A stretch of 64,000 nucleotides of DNA from positions 3,720,001 to 3,784,000 of the forward strand of contig JAMPIQ010000001.1 of assembly GCA_024699855.1 (NCBI GenBank), given 5' to 3'. The translations under genes were made by a program, and so were the position numbers. Numbering within the stretch: the first letter of the stretch is position 1; every line of letters starts with the position of its first letter. Positions 34,247 through 43,665 of this stretch are shown piece after piece. The DNA comes from Aphelenchoides besseyi. Taxonomy: Eukaryota; Nematoda; Chromadorea; Rhabditida; Aphelenchoididae. The notes beneath the pieces were generated by a model. It was not told the origin of the DNA. It saw only the letters and a list, made by a program, of their open reading frames with translations, and did not search any database.

Positions 34247-34725
34247 TTTGGTTCAAATGACCAAGCTGACCAGTGCGGATTATTGGTCACAATGTTTTCA
34301 GGATGCTTTTGTGGATAAAGTGCCAAAAGTTACGGACAACACTTGACATTACATTGATTACGCAAATTTGCTTTTAATGACTACTTTCCAAAAAGTCGTT
34401 TGAATTGTGAGATGTTAAATGAAACCGTTTTTCGAAAGCCAACAGTTCTCAACTTTGCAGCAAATCGACGTTAACACACAGTTATAATGAGTGGTCTAAT
34501 AGGATTTGTTCTGCAGGCAAGACTTGCATTAGAAGTTGCAGTTTACAACATTCAGAAGCTAATTGGCAACTCATAGGAATTCTTGTTTATACAAGAAACT
34601 CACTTGTGAAACCAAACGCAATGCATCTTGACTACACTTCTCGACGACAAACGGTCGGCAATAACGAAGACAATCGTCCATCAAGCGACAAAGTTGAAGG
34701 CAAATATAGTCTTCGAAAATCGAAC
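34247..34725. other. Intergenic region, no gene seen
   Basis: About 0.5 kb upstream of the LRR-like gene and should include its promoter. A small perfect palindrome (cttgtttatacaag) lies near 34583. Nothing else was recognised. Confidence 0.35.
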
Positions 34726-34830
34726 GGGAAGAGATGTGCAGTGATAGCCGAGTGTGAAAGCGGTCCGCTTGCAGAAGATCTCCTCTTTTGACGGTCGCAG
34801 GTTCGATTCTTCCGATTGTCGAGTTTCTGC
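34726..34830 (+). mobile_element. tRNA-derived SINE-like unit (plus)
   Basis: A tRNA-Leu/Ser-like head is present: A box TAGCCGAGTGTG at 34746, a variable-arm-like stretch, then a near-perfect B box GGTTCGATTC at 34800-34809. The acceptor ends do not pair as in a functional tRNA. The head is alignable with the inverted unit at 34890-35040 over GAAGxxxTGTGCxGTGxTxGC...AAGCGGTC...TGCAGAAG. Two related copies side by side fit SINEs or tRNA pseudogenes better than tRNA genes. Confidence 0.55.
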
Positions 34831-34889
34831 TTTGTATTCAGAAGGGAAAAGAGTGAACGGTAGATGACTGCAAGGGTTCAAGTCGCCTT

Positions 34890-35040
34890 TTTTCGAACTT
34901 TTTGGTAAACCCAATGCAGGCACTTGAAATCACGATCGAAGGATCCGAACTCGCAATCCGCCAACGAAGAGCTTCTGCAGGTAGACCGCTTAACCGCTTA
35001 GCCACCACAGCACACTTCCTACCACTCAATTTCTAAAAGT
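34890..35040 (-). mobile_element. tRNA-derived SINE-like unit (minus)
   Basis: Read on the minus strand: GTGGTGGCTAAGCGGTTAAG (A box within it), then GAGTTCGGATCCTTC as a degenerate B box about 50 bp later, followed by a short unique tail. It is inverted relative to the unit at 34726, with about 60 bp between them. Confidence 0.55.
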
Positions 35041-35305
35041 GAATTGTAATGAAATCAGCTCGAACTTTAAAGCGTTCTAGCGTGCTTGAACGTGCTATTT
35101 AGCAGGAACAGACATTGCTTTTGTATTACAACTTTCCACGCAGCATCGAATGGCTATAACATGTCCCGGAACTCTGATGGGCCTGATTGCCTCAATAAGA
35201 TAACAACCTCGCCACTGATTGATGTTTCCCGTAAGACAAAAACGGCCGCGATCGATTGAATCGAAACCAAAGATTTGGATAGACGAGGTAATCTTCGACT
35301 CACAT
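35041..35305. other. Short spacer before the long-TIR transposon
   Basis: No gene seen. The last bases (cacat) flank the left TIR and do not match the right flank (ttgtc), so no target-site duplication is evident for the outer element. Confidence 0.35.
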
Positions 35306-35618
35306 GGAGTGCTTGTCATCGATCCCCGCTGTAATTTGACGTCGTTGGTATCAATCGACGCGTCTCGATGAGCTGAGCATTACTGTATTAGTTATTTTTG
35401 CTCAATCGTAGAACTGGCCAAGTTATTGGCCAAAAACCAAAAATAAAAAAATCGCTAAAATCGTACTATCGATCATGCTGATTATCGTGGTGAAAACCGT
35501 TTCTTTTTATCGCGCTTCATTCTGGAGATATTGGCCGTTTTATTTGGCCTCAATTTTTTTTGAGTTATGGTCCGGTCGTTTTCAATTGAAAATGTGAGCA
35601 GCGGTGGCCGAGTGGTTA
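35306..35618 (+). repeat. Left terminal inverted repeat (313 bp) with pol III A box
   Basis: Complement of the split right TIR. Its inner end carries TGGCCGAGTGG (35605-35615), a match to the tRNA-Leu/Ser A box. Just beyond the TIR, GTTCGACTC (35647-35655) resembles a B box. The tRNA-like stretch therefore straddles the inner edge of the TIR. Confidence 0.75.
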
Positions 35619-35937
35619 GTGGCTAGCGACTCCAATTGGGTCGTTTGTTCGACTCTCTCTGCGGTCGCTATTATCTTTTGTTTGGTTTTTACAAAACACG
35701 GTTTCTCTTCAAAAAAAACTCACAACAGAAATTCGTTTCAATCAAAAAATTTCCCTTGAAAATCAAGGGCTCGAAACAAGGGAAAATCGGGTTTCACAGG
35801 GGGGAGTACGTGCAAAAATTTCAGAATTGAAAATTCACTTTTCATCAACAAAAAGTGAAGGAATTTGTTTAATTCTTTAAAAATTTTTGTTTTAGTATTT
35901 AATGTCAAGTAAATTAAGTGTATTTTTTAAAAAATAG

Positions 35938-37678
35938 CTACCAATGTACGTGGTAGTCGACAAAGAAATGGCGAAAACACAGATTCTGTTCGCAATAGCT
36001 GCAGATAAGAAGTGATGAAGATTCGCAGTTTTCGCGATCGCATGTCAAATTGCCATTAAAACAGTATTGAACAGGGTGTTGAAATTGTTCCGTCGCTTCG
36101 CCGTCATCGTAGCCTGCTTGTCTCCACGAGTGTCGGCGGAAATCGTAAAATCGCGGAGCAGAAAACTGATTATGAGTTAGTGACATCAGTTTGATTGCGT
36201 TGTCGCGTTGATACATCATCGTTTCGGTGTTGAACAGAATCGCATGGTCGTGGATTTTGCGGACAAAATTCTTCCACATTCGGAAAAAGAAGACGTCTAG
36301 AGGCTGCGCCAAGTAGGTGACGTGCTTCGGAATTATTCGAATGTTGATTCGGCGATCTCCAGGTCGAACGGAGTTGACCGCGTCTTCATTACGAAAGCCA
36401 ACCCACGAATCCAAAATAAAGATTGCGTTGTTTGGCATGAACGGGAACGCGCATTCATCCAAGAACTTCTTCATTGTTTCTAGATTCATGATGGAACTTC
36501 GCCCCGAAGCCACGACCATGTTGCGGCAATCATTTTCTGGCTGCAAAAAGATGGTTAGGTCATAAGAAACGAGTGGACTTACCCGTTGCGCAAAGTGTCT
36601 AACGTTCGGACCGAAAACACCATTTGGCTCTTTCAATTGCATAAACAGTCGCGGGTGAAGTGTTCCGTCCATTGAGACCAACGGCACAACGGTAAAGGAA
36701 TGGGTCATCGCACTGGTTGAACTTGTGCGTCCATACACTTGTCGTTGCCCACGATCGGCGAGTCCACGTCCCGAATGAAATTCCAACTGACATCCGCAGT
36801 GGTCGGCATTGAAGACAGAACTCGCAGGAATACGAAGACGTTGAACTTCTTCCCGAATTTGGGCGACGAAATTTTGAGCGGTTGCCGAGTGCTGTTCTTC
36901 GGTGTTTTGCGACGCGCGAGTCACAAATTTTGTAATTTTCCTGTCTACGATTCCAAAACGTCGTTTGAAACGGTCGCACCACGAACGAGATGCTCTGAAC
37001 GTAATTGGTTCCATCAACTCGTCGTTGATTTTCGCAGCAAAACGGCGCAAATCGTGCGATCGGATGACTTTATGATCGTTTTTAGCCTCCTGGTACTTTG
37101 CGTATGTCGCTGTTTCAATTTCGAGTAGAGCTCGTCTTCGCGTTTCTAATTCCGTTTCATTTCGCAACCATTGAGTTTTGAATCTGAAAGACTCATAAAA
37201 TGAAGTAATTGCACATAACTTACATTTTGAAACGCCTCCAGGCCGTTTCGCTGTCGAGAAATCGATAGCGACGTTGAACAGCCGACTTGGATCGATAGCT
37301 TGCAACATTTGCAGGAACAGGGTGATTGCCCTCAACTTTGCAGTAGAAACGAACGGCTGCCTTCATTTGATCGATTGTAATTTCACGACCGCCGATAGTG
37401 TAATGATGTGCGAGCGGTTCAGAAACCTCTTCTTCATCGGATCCATCACGAAACTCCAAATCCACTGTCGCTCCACTATCTTCGTCATCCGAACCCGGCG
37501 AGCCCAAATACTCATCTTCTTCAACGTCCATTTCATCGGCGCCAGCGACTGTCTCGATCAAACTTGCAAGTCGGGAAGCAAGTCGACGTTCCATACGATT
37601 AGCATTGCGAGTCGATACATCAAATGGAGTTTGAAACTTCTCAACCAAAAGTCGAACAACCACATTTGAGTCGATCAT
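35938..37678 (-). CDS. DDE_1 superfamily transposase with C-terminal Cys-rich tail
   Basis: Three exons (from ATG 37678; introns near 37.2 kb and 36.55 kb; TAG at 35938-35940) encode about 550 residues without damage. The N-terminus is acidic. A middle region (SRSWCDRFKRRFG) resembles a CENP-B-type helix-turn-helix. The catalytic domain has candidate acidic residues in FNADHCGCQLEF, IFILDSWVGF and HVTYLAQPLDVFFF, as in DDE_1/pogo-type transposases, plus AMTHSFTVVPLVSMDGT and FMQLKEPNG. The C-terminus has Cys/His-rich pairs (CDRENCES, ICSYCEQNLCFRHF) that look zinc-binding. It would cut and rejoin the element's TIRs. The gene lies wholly within the long-TIR element, and the open frame suggests recent activity. 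Confidence 0.82.
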
Positions 37679-37858
37679 TTTTGTCGAATGTGTCGAAAAT
37701 GAGAGTTTCGATTTTGAAGCACGAAGGACCGTGGTAACAACTCTCCATCGGTGCAATTTTGTTGTAAATGAAAAAAAGTAAACGCAAAAATCTTGTTAGC
37801 TTGCACAACAACATTTCCTCCCTTTACACCGCCTTGCTCCCTTACTTACACTGCTTCT

Positions 37859-37984
37859 TAACCACTCGGCCACCGCTGCTCACACTTTCAATTGAAAACG
37901 ACCGGACCATAACTCAGAAAAATTTGAGGCCAAATGAAACGGCCAATATCTCCGTAATAAGGCACGATAAAAAGAAAAGGACTT
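37859..37984 (-). repeat. Right TIR, inner part (before RTE insertion)
   Basis: Complement of the inner half of the left TIR, including the A-box-like GTGGCCGAGTGGTTA on the minus strand. It ends in the 12 bp agaaaaggactt (37973-37984) that was duplicated by the RTE insertion. Confidence 0.8.
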
Positions 37985-40900
37985 ACTTATGTTTGTTTAT
38001 TTCACACTTCGCAACAATGAACAAAGAAGGAAGAAACCGGGGGCGCCGGAGTGTTGCGGTGATTGTCACATGAGGTTAGTGGCGGCGACGTCGGAATTTC
38101 AGCGGTCGTGCAAACGTCCATTCCATCTGTTTCCATCTTCTTGGATCCCGGGCGGCGTTCGTCCATGAACGGTGGGTTGCTGCTCGTGGGACGCCGTTGT
38201 GTTTGCGGACGTCGTCTTCCCATCGGGTTGGCGGCCGTCCTCGTGGTCGGCTGGTTGTTGGTGTCCACACCGTTAGTTGCTTCGTCCAGCGGCCATCGGT
38301 TCGGTTGAGCGTCTTCAGAGCAAACCGCCATTTGCGCCGTTTTGCGGCCACTACCACGTCGCGGAGTTTCGTGGTGCTGCGGATCCAGCTTGCTCGTTTG
38401 CCGTCGCGAAGTCGGAGTCCAAGCATTTGTCGCTCCATTGCGCGCTGAGTTCGCAGGATCCGAAGAAGGTTCGTTTTTGTGGTCGCCCATGTTTCGCATC
38501 CGTACAGAAGTGATGGCATGATGCAGGTGTGGAAGTAGCGTCGTTTAAGATGAATTGCCACACTTCTGTTCGTCAGCAGTGTCCGTGCTCGCCCGAATGC
38601 GCCCCATGCCGCTCCAATGCGTCTTCCGATCTCGTGGCCGTGGTCTCGCGGGAATTGGATGAGTTGGCCGAGGTACACGAAGGATGTTGTTTGGTTGATT
38701 GTTGAACCGTTGATTGTGATCGTGCTGTTGCTCGGGCCACCATGCCGGTCGCACGTCATCCATTCGCATTTTCGGGCGTTGATTTCGAGGCCGGTTGGTT
38801 TGCATGCATCTACGAGTTTTGCCGTCATTCGCTCGAGTTCTTCGGTGTTTGCAGCTATCAAGACCACGTCATCGGCGTACGCAAGATAGCGAAGTTGGCG
38901 GCCATCCACGTTGATTCCATCGTTTTCCCAATCGATGTGGTCGAGAGCGTATTGAAGGCAGACGATGAAGATGAGTGGCGAAAGGGCGTCTCCTTGTCGG
39001 ACTCCTCGTTGGACTTCAAAGGGTGCAGATGCATGCGCAATTTGTATTGAGGAGGAGCCGTTGAGGTAGAGCTTCTTGACCATCTTGATCGTGTCATCGT
39101 CCACTCCGTAGTGGTTGAGTGCTCGCCAAATTGCTGCGTACTCCACGCTGTCGAAAGCCTTCTTGAAGTCGATGAACATCAGGAAGGTGGCGGTTGATTG
39201 CCTCGGAGATGAGTATTCGTAGGACTTCTCAAGGAGTCGGTTGATTGCTTGGATGTGGTCGCTGGTTGAGAAGCCCCGTCGGAATCCTGCTTGCTCCACT
39301 GGCAGATGCTGTTGGACGGCGTCTTCGATGCGTTGGGCCAGAGCTCGAGTGACGACTTTGTAGAGCGATGGGAGGAGCGAAATTGGCCGGTAGTTGGAGA
39401 CATCGGTACGGTCGCCCTTCTTGTAGAGTAGGATCGTGTTTGCATGTGCGAAGCCGTTCGGTATGTCGTCCGACTCGAACATAAGGTTGGCCGCCGATGC
39501 GAGTTGGCTGGCGATGACCGGAACGCCGAATTTCGCTGCTTTTGACCGAATTCCGTCTGCTCCCGGTGCCGTATTCCCTCGTATCCGTTTGGCAGCCGCG
39601 TTGAGTTCGGTTGCCAAAATCGGTCGGTTGATTGGTGAGTTGGTTTCGTCATCGGGCGGACCATTGATTGACGAGTAGAGTTCCGAATAGAAGTTGGCGG
39701 CGACTTCGGCAGCTTCTGCAGGGGTCGTGGTTAGCGATCCGTCTTCTCGTTGGAATTGCGAGATCGTTGTTCTTTTGTGCGCCAGCTCGATTCTTCCGCG
39801 TTTCAGTCGGTTCTTCTCGAGTGCTCGCTTGAGGACGTCGATTCGGTGGTTGTGGAGATCGCTCTTCAAAGCACATCGGATCATCTTGTTGAGCTCGGCG
39901 TATTGGATGAGGGCTTGTGCTCGCTGGGCCGCTGGGAATGTCGGGGACGCGATGCCGAATTTGAGATCTCGTCTTTGTCGTAATAGGTCGAGCGTTTGGT
40001 TGGAGATTCTTGGGCGTATTTCCCATCGCTTTTCGGCGGCCGCAGCGGCATCTTTGAGAGCGCCTTGGAGTTGCTGCCACTTGCTTGATCCACTTCGCCC
40101 ATCGCTTTGGTCGTTTGTGCGTCCATCGAGAAGGAGTGCGGTCTTCAAGCGAAGTTCGTCGTAGTCCGGCGGAAGACGTCGGGGTGTTGGTCGTTTGCTT
40201 CGCATCTTCTTCATTTGCACTTTGGCTCGGATGAGGCGATGGTCGCTTCCGGCGTTGAAGCGGTTGAGAACTTGGACGTCGGTTGTTGATCTTCGGTTGC
40301 GGGCGAGGACGTAGTCGATCTCATTGAGCGTGGCTCCATTTGGCGACCTCCAAGTCCATCGTCGTCCGGTCGGTTTTTGGAAGAACGAGTTGAGGATGTA
40401 GTAGCCCGCGGATTCCGCAAAGTCGACCATCTTCTGTCCTCGAACGTTTCGTTGGCCCGAGCAGAAGGCGCCGACGTGTTGTTGGGTCGGCTGGTCGCTT
40501 CCCACACGCGCATTGAAGTCGCCGATGATGAGATCTTCGGTAGACGTTCCGGGAAGAGTGGCATTTCGGAGGTCGTCTATGAACGTGTCGTAGTCTTCGT
40601 CGTGGCAGGGAGCATGAACTTGCGTAACGCGCATCTTTCGTCCATGTGGGTTGGTGTACACGAGTTGGATGATTCGTTCCGAGATGTTGAGAACGTTGAT
40701 GTGCCGGTCGGCTTCGGCCGTAACGATGAATCCAACTCCCGCATTTGTTCGTTGGCCGTCGGTCCGTCCGGAGTTGTAGAGAATGACGGCCGATGCCGGG
40801 TTGGGGTCGTGCTCGATGCGGTCGATTCCCGAGCGTCGGGTTTCACTCAATCCAATAACGTCAAATCGGAGGTGGCGGAGCTCTTCGGTCAGGTTGGCCA

Positions 40901-41135
40901 GGCGGGCGTCGGCGGCGATTGAACGGACGTTGTAGCTGCACAAGTTGAACGCGCCTTGTCGCCTTCGTTTCCTCGTGTGACGTTTAGCGCCATTCGCCAT
41001 TGGGCCCAGCCACGGGTTGCTCCCAATGTCTGTCTACGGCAAAGAGCGGCCGTAAACAGAGAAAAAACCTTCCGGTGGCGGGAGAGAAAAATTCAACCGA
41101 CCGGCCTGAGCGAGTGATTTTCGCGAATGTGAGAG
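37985..41135 (-). mobile_element. RTE-clade non-LTR retrotransposon, full coding length
   Basis: About 3.15 kb, flanked by a perfect 12 bp target-site duplication (agaaaaggactt at 37973-37984 and 41136-41147). It is inserted in the right TIR of the DNA transposon, with one large intact ORF on the minus strand. The 5' leader is about 135 bp and the 3' tail about 90 bp, ending in an A-rich stretch without long poly(A). Confidence 0.85.
38076..41000 (-). CDS. RTE retrotransposon endonuclease-reverse transcriptase
   Basis: A single 974-codon ORF without stops runs from ATG 41000 to TAA 38076-38078. The N-terminal apurinic-like endonuclease shows CSYNVRSI, VIGLSETRR, IIGDFNARVG, LNEIDYVLAR and GSDHRLI. 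The central reverse transcriptase shows NYRPISLLPSLYKVV, EQAGFRRGFSTSDHIQA, MFIDFKKAFDSVEY, VQRGVRQGDALSPLIF, LAYADDVVLIA (the YADD active site) and TSFVYLGQLI. The C-terminal part resembles the RTE/craniofacial-development-protein-2-like tail, with no gag-like ORF1. It nicks target DNA and copies its RNA at the nick. All catalytic motifs are present, so it may be active or very young. Confidence 0.9.
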   Translation of the reverse strand: MANGAKRHTRKRRRQGAFNLCSYNVRSIAADARLANLTEELRHLRFDVIGLSETRRSGIDRIEHDPNPASAVILYNSGRTDGQRTNAGVGFIVTAEADRHINVLNISERIIQLVYTNPHGRKMRVTQVHAPCHDEDYDTFIDDLRNATLPGTSTEDLIIGDFNARVGSDQPTQQHVGAFCSGQRNVRGQKMVDFAESAGYYILNSFFQKPTGRRWTWRSPNGATLNEIDYVLARNRRSTTDVQVLNRFNAGSDHRLIRAKVQMKKMRSKRPTPRRLPPDYDELRLKTALLLDGRTNDQSDGRSGSSKWQQLQGALKDAAAAAEKRWEIRPRISNQTLDLLRQRRDLKFGIASPTFPAAQRAQALIQYAELNKMIRCALKSDLHNHRIDVLKRALEKNRLKRGRIELAHKRTTISQFQREDGSLTTTPAEAAEVAANFYSELYSSINGPPDDETNSPINRPILATELNAAAKRIRGNTAPGADGIRSKAAKFGVPVIASQLASAANLMFESDDIPNGFAHANTILLYKKGDRTDVSNYRPISLLPSLYKVVTRALAQRIEDAVQQHLPVEQAGFRRGFSTSDHIQAINRLLEKSYEYSSPRQSTATFLMFIDFKKAFDSVEYAAIWRALNHYGVDDDTIKMVKKLYLNGSSSIQIAHASAPFEVQRGVRQGDALSPLIFIVCLQYALDHIDWENDGINVDGRQLRYLAYADDVVLIAANTEELERMTAKLVDACKPTGLEINARKCEWMTCDRHGGPSNSTITINGSTINQTTSFVYLGQLIQFPRDHGHEIGRRIGAAWGAFGRARTLLTNRSVAIHLKRRYFHTCIMPSLLYGCETWATTKTNLLRILRTQRAMERQMLGLRLRDGKRASWIRSTTKLRDVVVAAKRRKWRFALKTLNRTDGRWTKQLTVWTPTTSRPRGRPPTRWEDDVRKHNGVPRAATHRSWTNAARDPRRWKQMEWTFARPLKFRRRRH

Positions 41136-41147
41136 AGAAAAGGACTT

Positions 41148-41333
41148 CACCACGATAATCAGAATGATCGATAGTACGATTTTAGCGATTTTTTATTTTT
41201 GGTTTTTGGCCAATAACTTGGCCAGTTCTACGATTGAGCAAAAATAACTAATACAGTAATGCTCAGCTCATCGAGACGCGTCGATTGATACCAACGACGT
41301 CAAATTACAGCGGGGATCGATGACAAGCACTCC
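41148..41333 (-). repeat. Right TIR, outer part (after RTE insertion)
   Basis: Complement of 35306 onwards, continuous with 37859-37984 once the RTE and one TSD copy are removed. It ends GGAGTGCTTGTCA read inward from 41333. Confidence 0.82.
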
Positions 41334-41837
41334 TTGTCAGAGATTCAATAGACGGATGAAAGCGACCGAACGATTGAAACAGACAAACTGTAAGTGAACT
41401 GACCAAACGCTTTTCCTTTTATCCCCTTCGTTTGGCTAGCAAATGCAAGTTTCTTATTCAAATTTGTATCGGAAAATAGTGATTTTCTCAAGCAACCAAT
41501 CCGCATCAAAATGAAAACACATATCTTCATCATCCCATTAATACAGGGTGTCCCAGCTAAAATTGAAAATTTAAAGCGTTTATATCTTTTTTGTTAGTTG
41601 ACCAAATTCGATGCGGCTTTTTGTGTTTGATTGGAAATCTATGGGAATTTTGTTTTTTCTCAAAAAATTTCCGGAATTTAGCTTGGAACACCGTGAAAAT
41701 TCTCGATTTCTGGAACGCGTGCTTTTTCCGCTCGCTTTCTCTCTCTTTCATTTGCATTGCAAAGGGGAGGGAGTTGGTCCACGAAAATTTTTCAAGTCTT
41801 TATGCTGAGATCTCAACACTTTTGCCGTTGACTTCTA
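41334..41837. other. Spacer with a solo mariner-type end
   Basis: No gene. Near 41546, TA-CAGGGTGTCCC matches the start of the mariner TIR at 41838 for about nine bases and then diverges. A partner end was not found, so it may be a remnant of a related element, or chance. Confidence 0.4.
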
Positions 41838-42068
41838 CAGGGTGTCTTAAAAAGAGGGCAATCGTGCTGTAACTTTTTAATCAGCCATTGTATGAGGATT
41901 CTGTAAAAAGAAAACTGGGGGTTTTTGGCCGCGGAGTCGATTGGTCTAATTTTCTGCCGGATCGGACAAGTCCGCAGGCTGCTATGGACAATTTTGTACC
42001 TCCAAGCGAGTTTAACGCTGCGAGTTTTTGCATAAATTTACAAACGCTGCTTCCCATTCTTCATTTTT
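41838..42068 (+). repeat. Mariner left TIR (about 230 bp)
   Basis: Near-perfect complement of 43433-43663, with only a few mismatches (for example cagccattg against cagtcattg). Confidence 0.88.
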
Positions 42069-42182
42069 TTTAAGCGCTGGCGATATCAATAATTGAAGCA
42101 AGACAAAAATGGCGTGACTTCGTTATGTCACTTGATGGATGAACTTGATTACAGATTATTTATAACAATTTAAGATTAAAAA

Positions 42183-43423
42183 TTACAGTTTGTTAACAAG
42201 ATGTTCAATGTGGCCTCCATGTTCCCGGACGACCAAAGCAATGCGCTTAAGAAACTCATTAGCCCACAAATTGCACAATGGAATCTCGTGCCCTAGTTCT
42301 TCCCATGCTTCCAAAATCCGGTCTTTCAGCAAGTCTATCGTCTCTGGCTTGGGTCTGCTACGGACATGCACTTTCTCTTCCATCCACGCAAAAAGGCGGT
42401 AGTCGCAAAGGTTGAGATCAGGAGATTTGGCAGGCCATTCATCCTTGCGTGTGAAATCGACTCCTTCGGCAATCAAGAGCGCTTCTGTGTCCGCAGCAGT
42501 ATGAGGTTTTGCACCGTCGTGTGCGAGTGTGAAGCCGTTGGGATGTGCTACTCGACACGCTGGCAAAATTTTTTCGATTAGCAGTTGACGGTATTTGGCG
42601 CCGTCCATGCTGTTGTCAAGGAACTCCAGCACCAATGGACCTTTGCTGCTGATTGCGACAATAACCATGATCTTGCAGCAAAAAGAATCTCGCTGTTTGA
42701 GCATCCTGTTAAAAATGACGTATGAACAGATAGTGTTTAAATGATGTCTCACTTGGTAGGATGGATGTCACGTTTTTTCGCCTCATTTAAGACGTAAAGG
42801 CGGTCATTTTGGCTGTTTAAAAAGGGATCCAGCTGGAACCACTTTTCATCCACAAACACTATTGAATCCACTGCGGCTTGATTGTGAAATCGTTGTTGAA
42901 ACGCTTCGCACAGTCGCTTACGCTTCTCTTTGTGCCGATCATTTAAATCATGAACCTGTAAGCCGTATTTTAAGAGCATTCAGTTTGTGAAATGTTTTCT
43001 GAGTGAAAAACTCACTTTTGATTTCCGAGGGTACCAAAGTTTCTCTCTTACAATGCGATGAGCTGAAGAACGAGAAACATTCTCTAACTTCGCATTTTGG
43101 CGTATGCTGAAGTGAGTTCTCGGCTCATGAGGTGGGCTTTGTGCATTTGCGACAATGCGTTGTCTTATTGCGTTGGAGATGGTGCGCGGGCGGCCGCTAC
43201 CAGGAGCACGGTCAACAGCGTTACGGTCAGCCTTTAATTTTCAATCAGCACTATAGTCACGAAATCCGCTTCCTACCTGAATTCGCCGTATGGCTTTGTA
43301 CAGCGCTCGCGCTTTCCAAAGCGGATGAAGTACCAACATACGGCTAACCGGCAGATCGGCATCCAAATACGCGCGGATCGTAACCAGATCGTCATGAGTA
43401 AATTGATAACGACTGACCGACAT
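42183..43423 (-). CDS. Mariner/maT transposase (DD37D), intron-containing
   Basis: Starts MSVSRYQFTHDDLVTIRAYL at 43423 and ends at TAA 42183-42185. Three short introns are needed and all have GT-AG ends: after RRIQ (about 43.27 kb), after YPRKSK (about 43.02 kb) and after RDIHPT (about 42.75 kb). The joined product is about 345 residues. It has an N-terminal paired-type HTH region with GSGRPRTI between subdomains, and catalytic Asp residues in IVFVDEKWFQ, TLAHDGAKPHTA and SPDLNLCDYRLF. The spacing of the last two acidic residues is 37, which defines the maT group. It excises and inserts the element at TA. No damage was seen; introns are unusual for mariners. Confidence 0.85.
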
Positions 43424-43432
43424 AACGAAGAC

Positions 43433-43663
43433 AAAAATGAAGAATGGGAAGCAGCGTTTGTAAATTTATGCAAAAACTCGCAGCGTTAAACTCGCTTGGA
43501 GGTACAAAATTGTCCATAGCAGCCTGCGGACTTGTCCGATCCGGCAGAAAATTAGACCAATCGACTCCGCGGCCAAAAACCCCCAGTTTTCTTTTTACAG
43601 AATCTTCATACAATGACTGGTTAAAAAGTTACAGCACGATTGCTCTCTTTTTGAGACACCCTG
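43433..43663 (-). repeat. Mariner right TIR (about 230 bp)
   Basis: Complement of 41838-42068, followed directly by the TA target duplicate at 43664. Confidence 0.88.
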
Positions 43664-43665
43664 TA

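Larger units (their letters stand above)
35306..41333 (-). mobile_element. Long-TIR DDE_1 (CENP-B/pogo-like) DNA transposon, interrupted by RTE
   Basis: The element is bounded by inverted repeats starting GGAGTGCTTGTCATCGATCC at both ends. The left TIR is 35306-35618. The right TIR is its complement at 41333-41148 continued at 37984-37859, split by an RTE insertion. Removing the RTE and one 12 bp duplication restores alignment with the left TIR, leaving an element of about 2.9 kb. It carries a single transposase gene on the minus strand (35938-37678). The ends are precise because both TIRs agree. No flanking target-site duplication was found. Confidence 0.82.
41838..43663 (-). mobile_element. 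maT-type mariner transposon with long TIRs
   Basis: 1.83 kb element flanked by TA on both sides (41836-41837 and 43664-43665). It starts CAGGGTGTCT and ends with its complement. The two TIRs are about 230 bp each (41838 to about 42068; about 43433 to 43663) and nearly identical. The interior holds one transposase gene on the minus strand. Confidence 0.9.

Noticed and set aside
34726..35040. Functional tRNA genes
   Set aside because: A and B boxes are present, but I could not form a proper acceptor stem or anticodon arm. Two degenerate inverted copies fit SINE-like units.
38002..41000. Long ORFs on both strands overlapping the RTE element
   Set aside because: They are shadows of the high-GC reverse-transcriptase frame; only the 974-codon minus frame has motifs.
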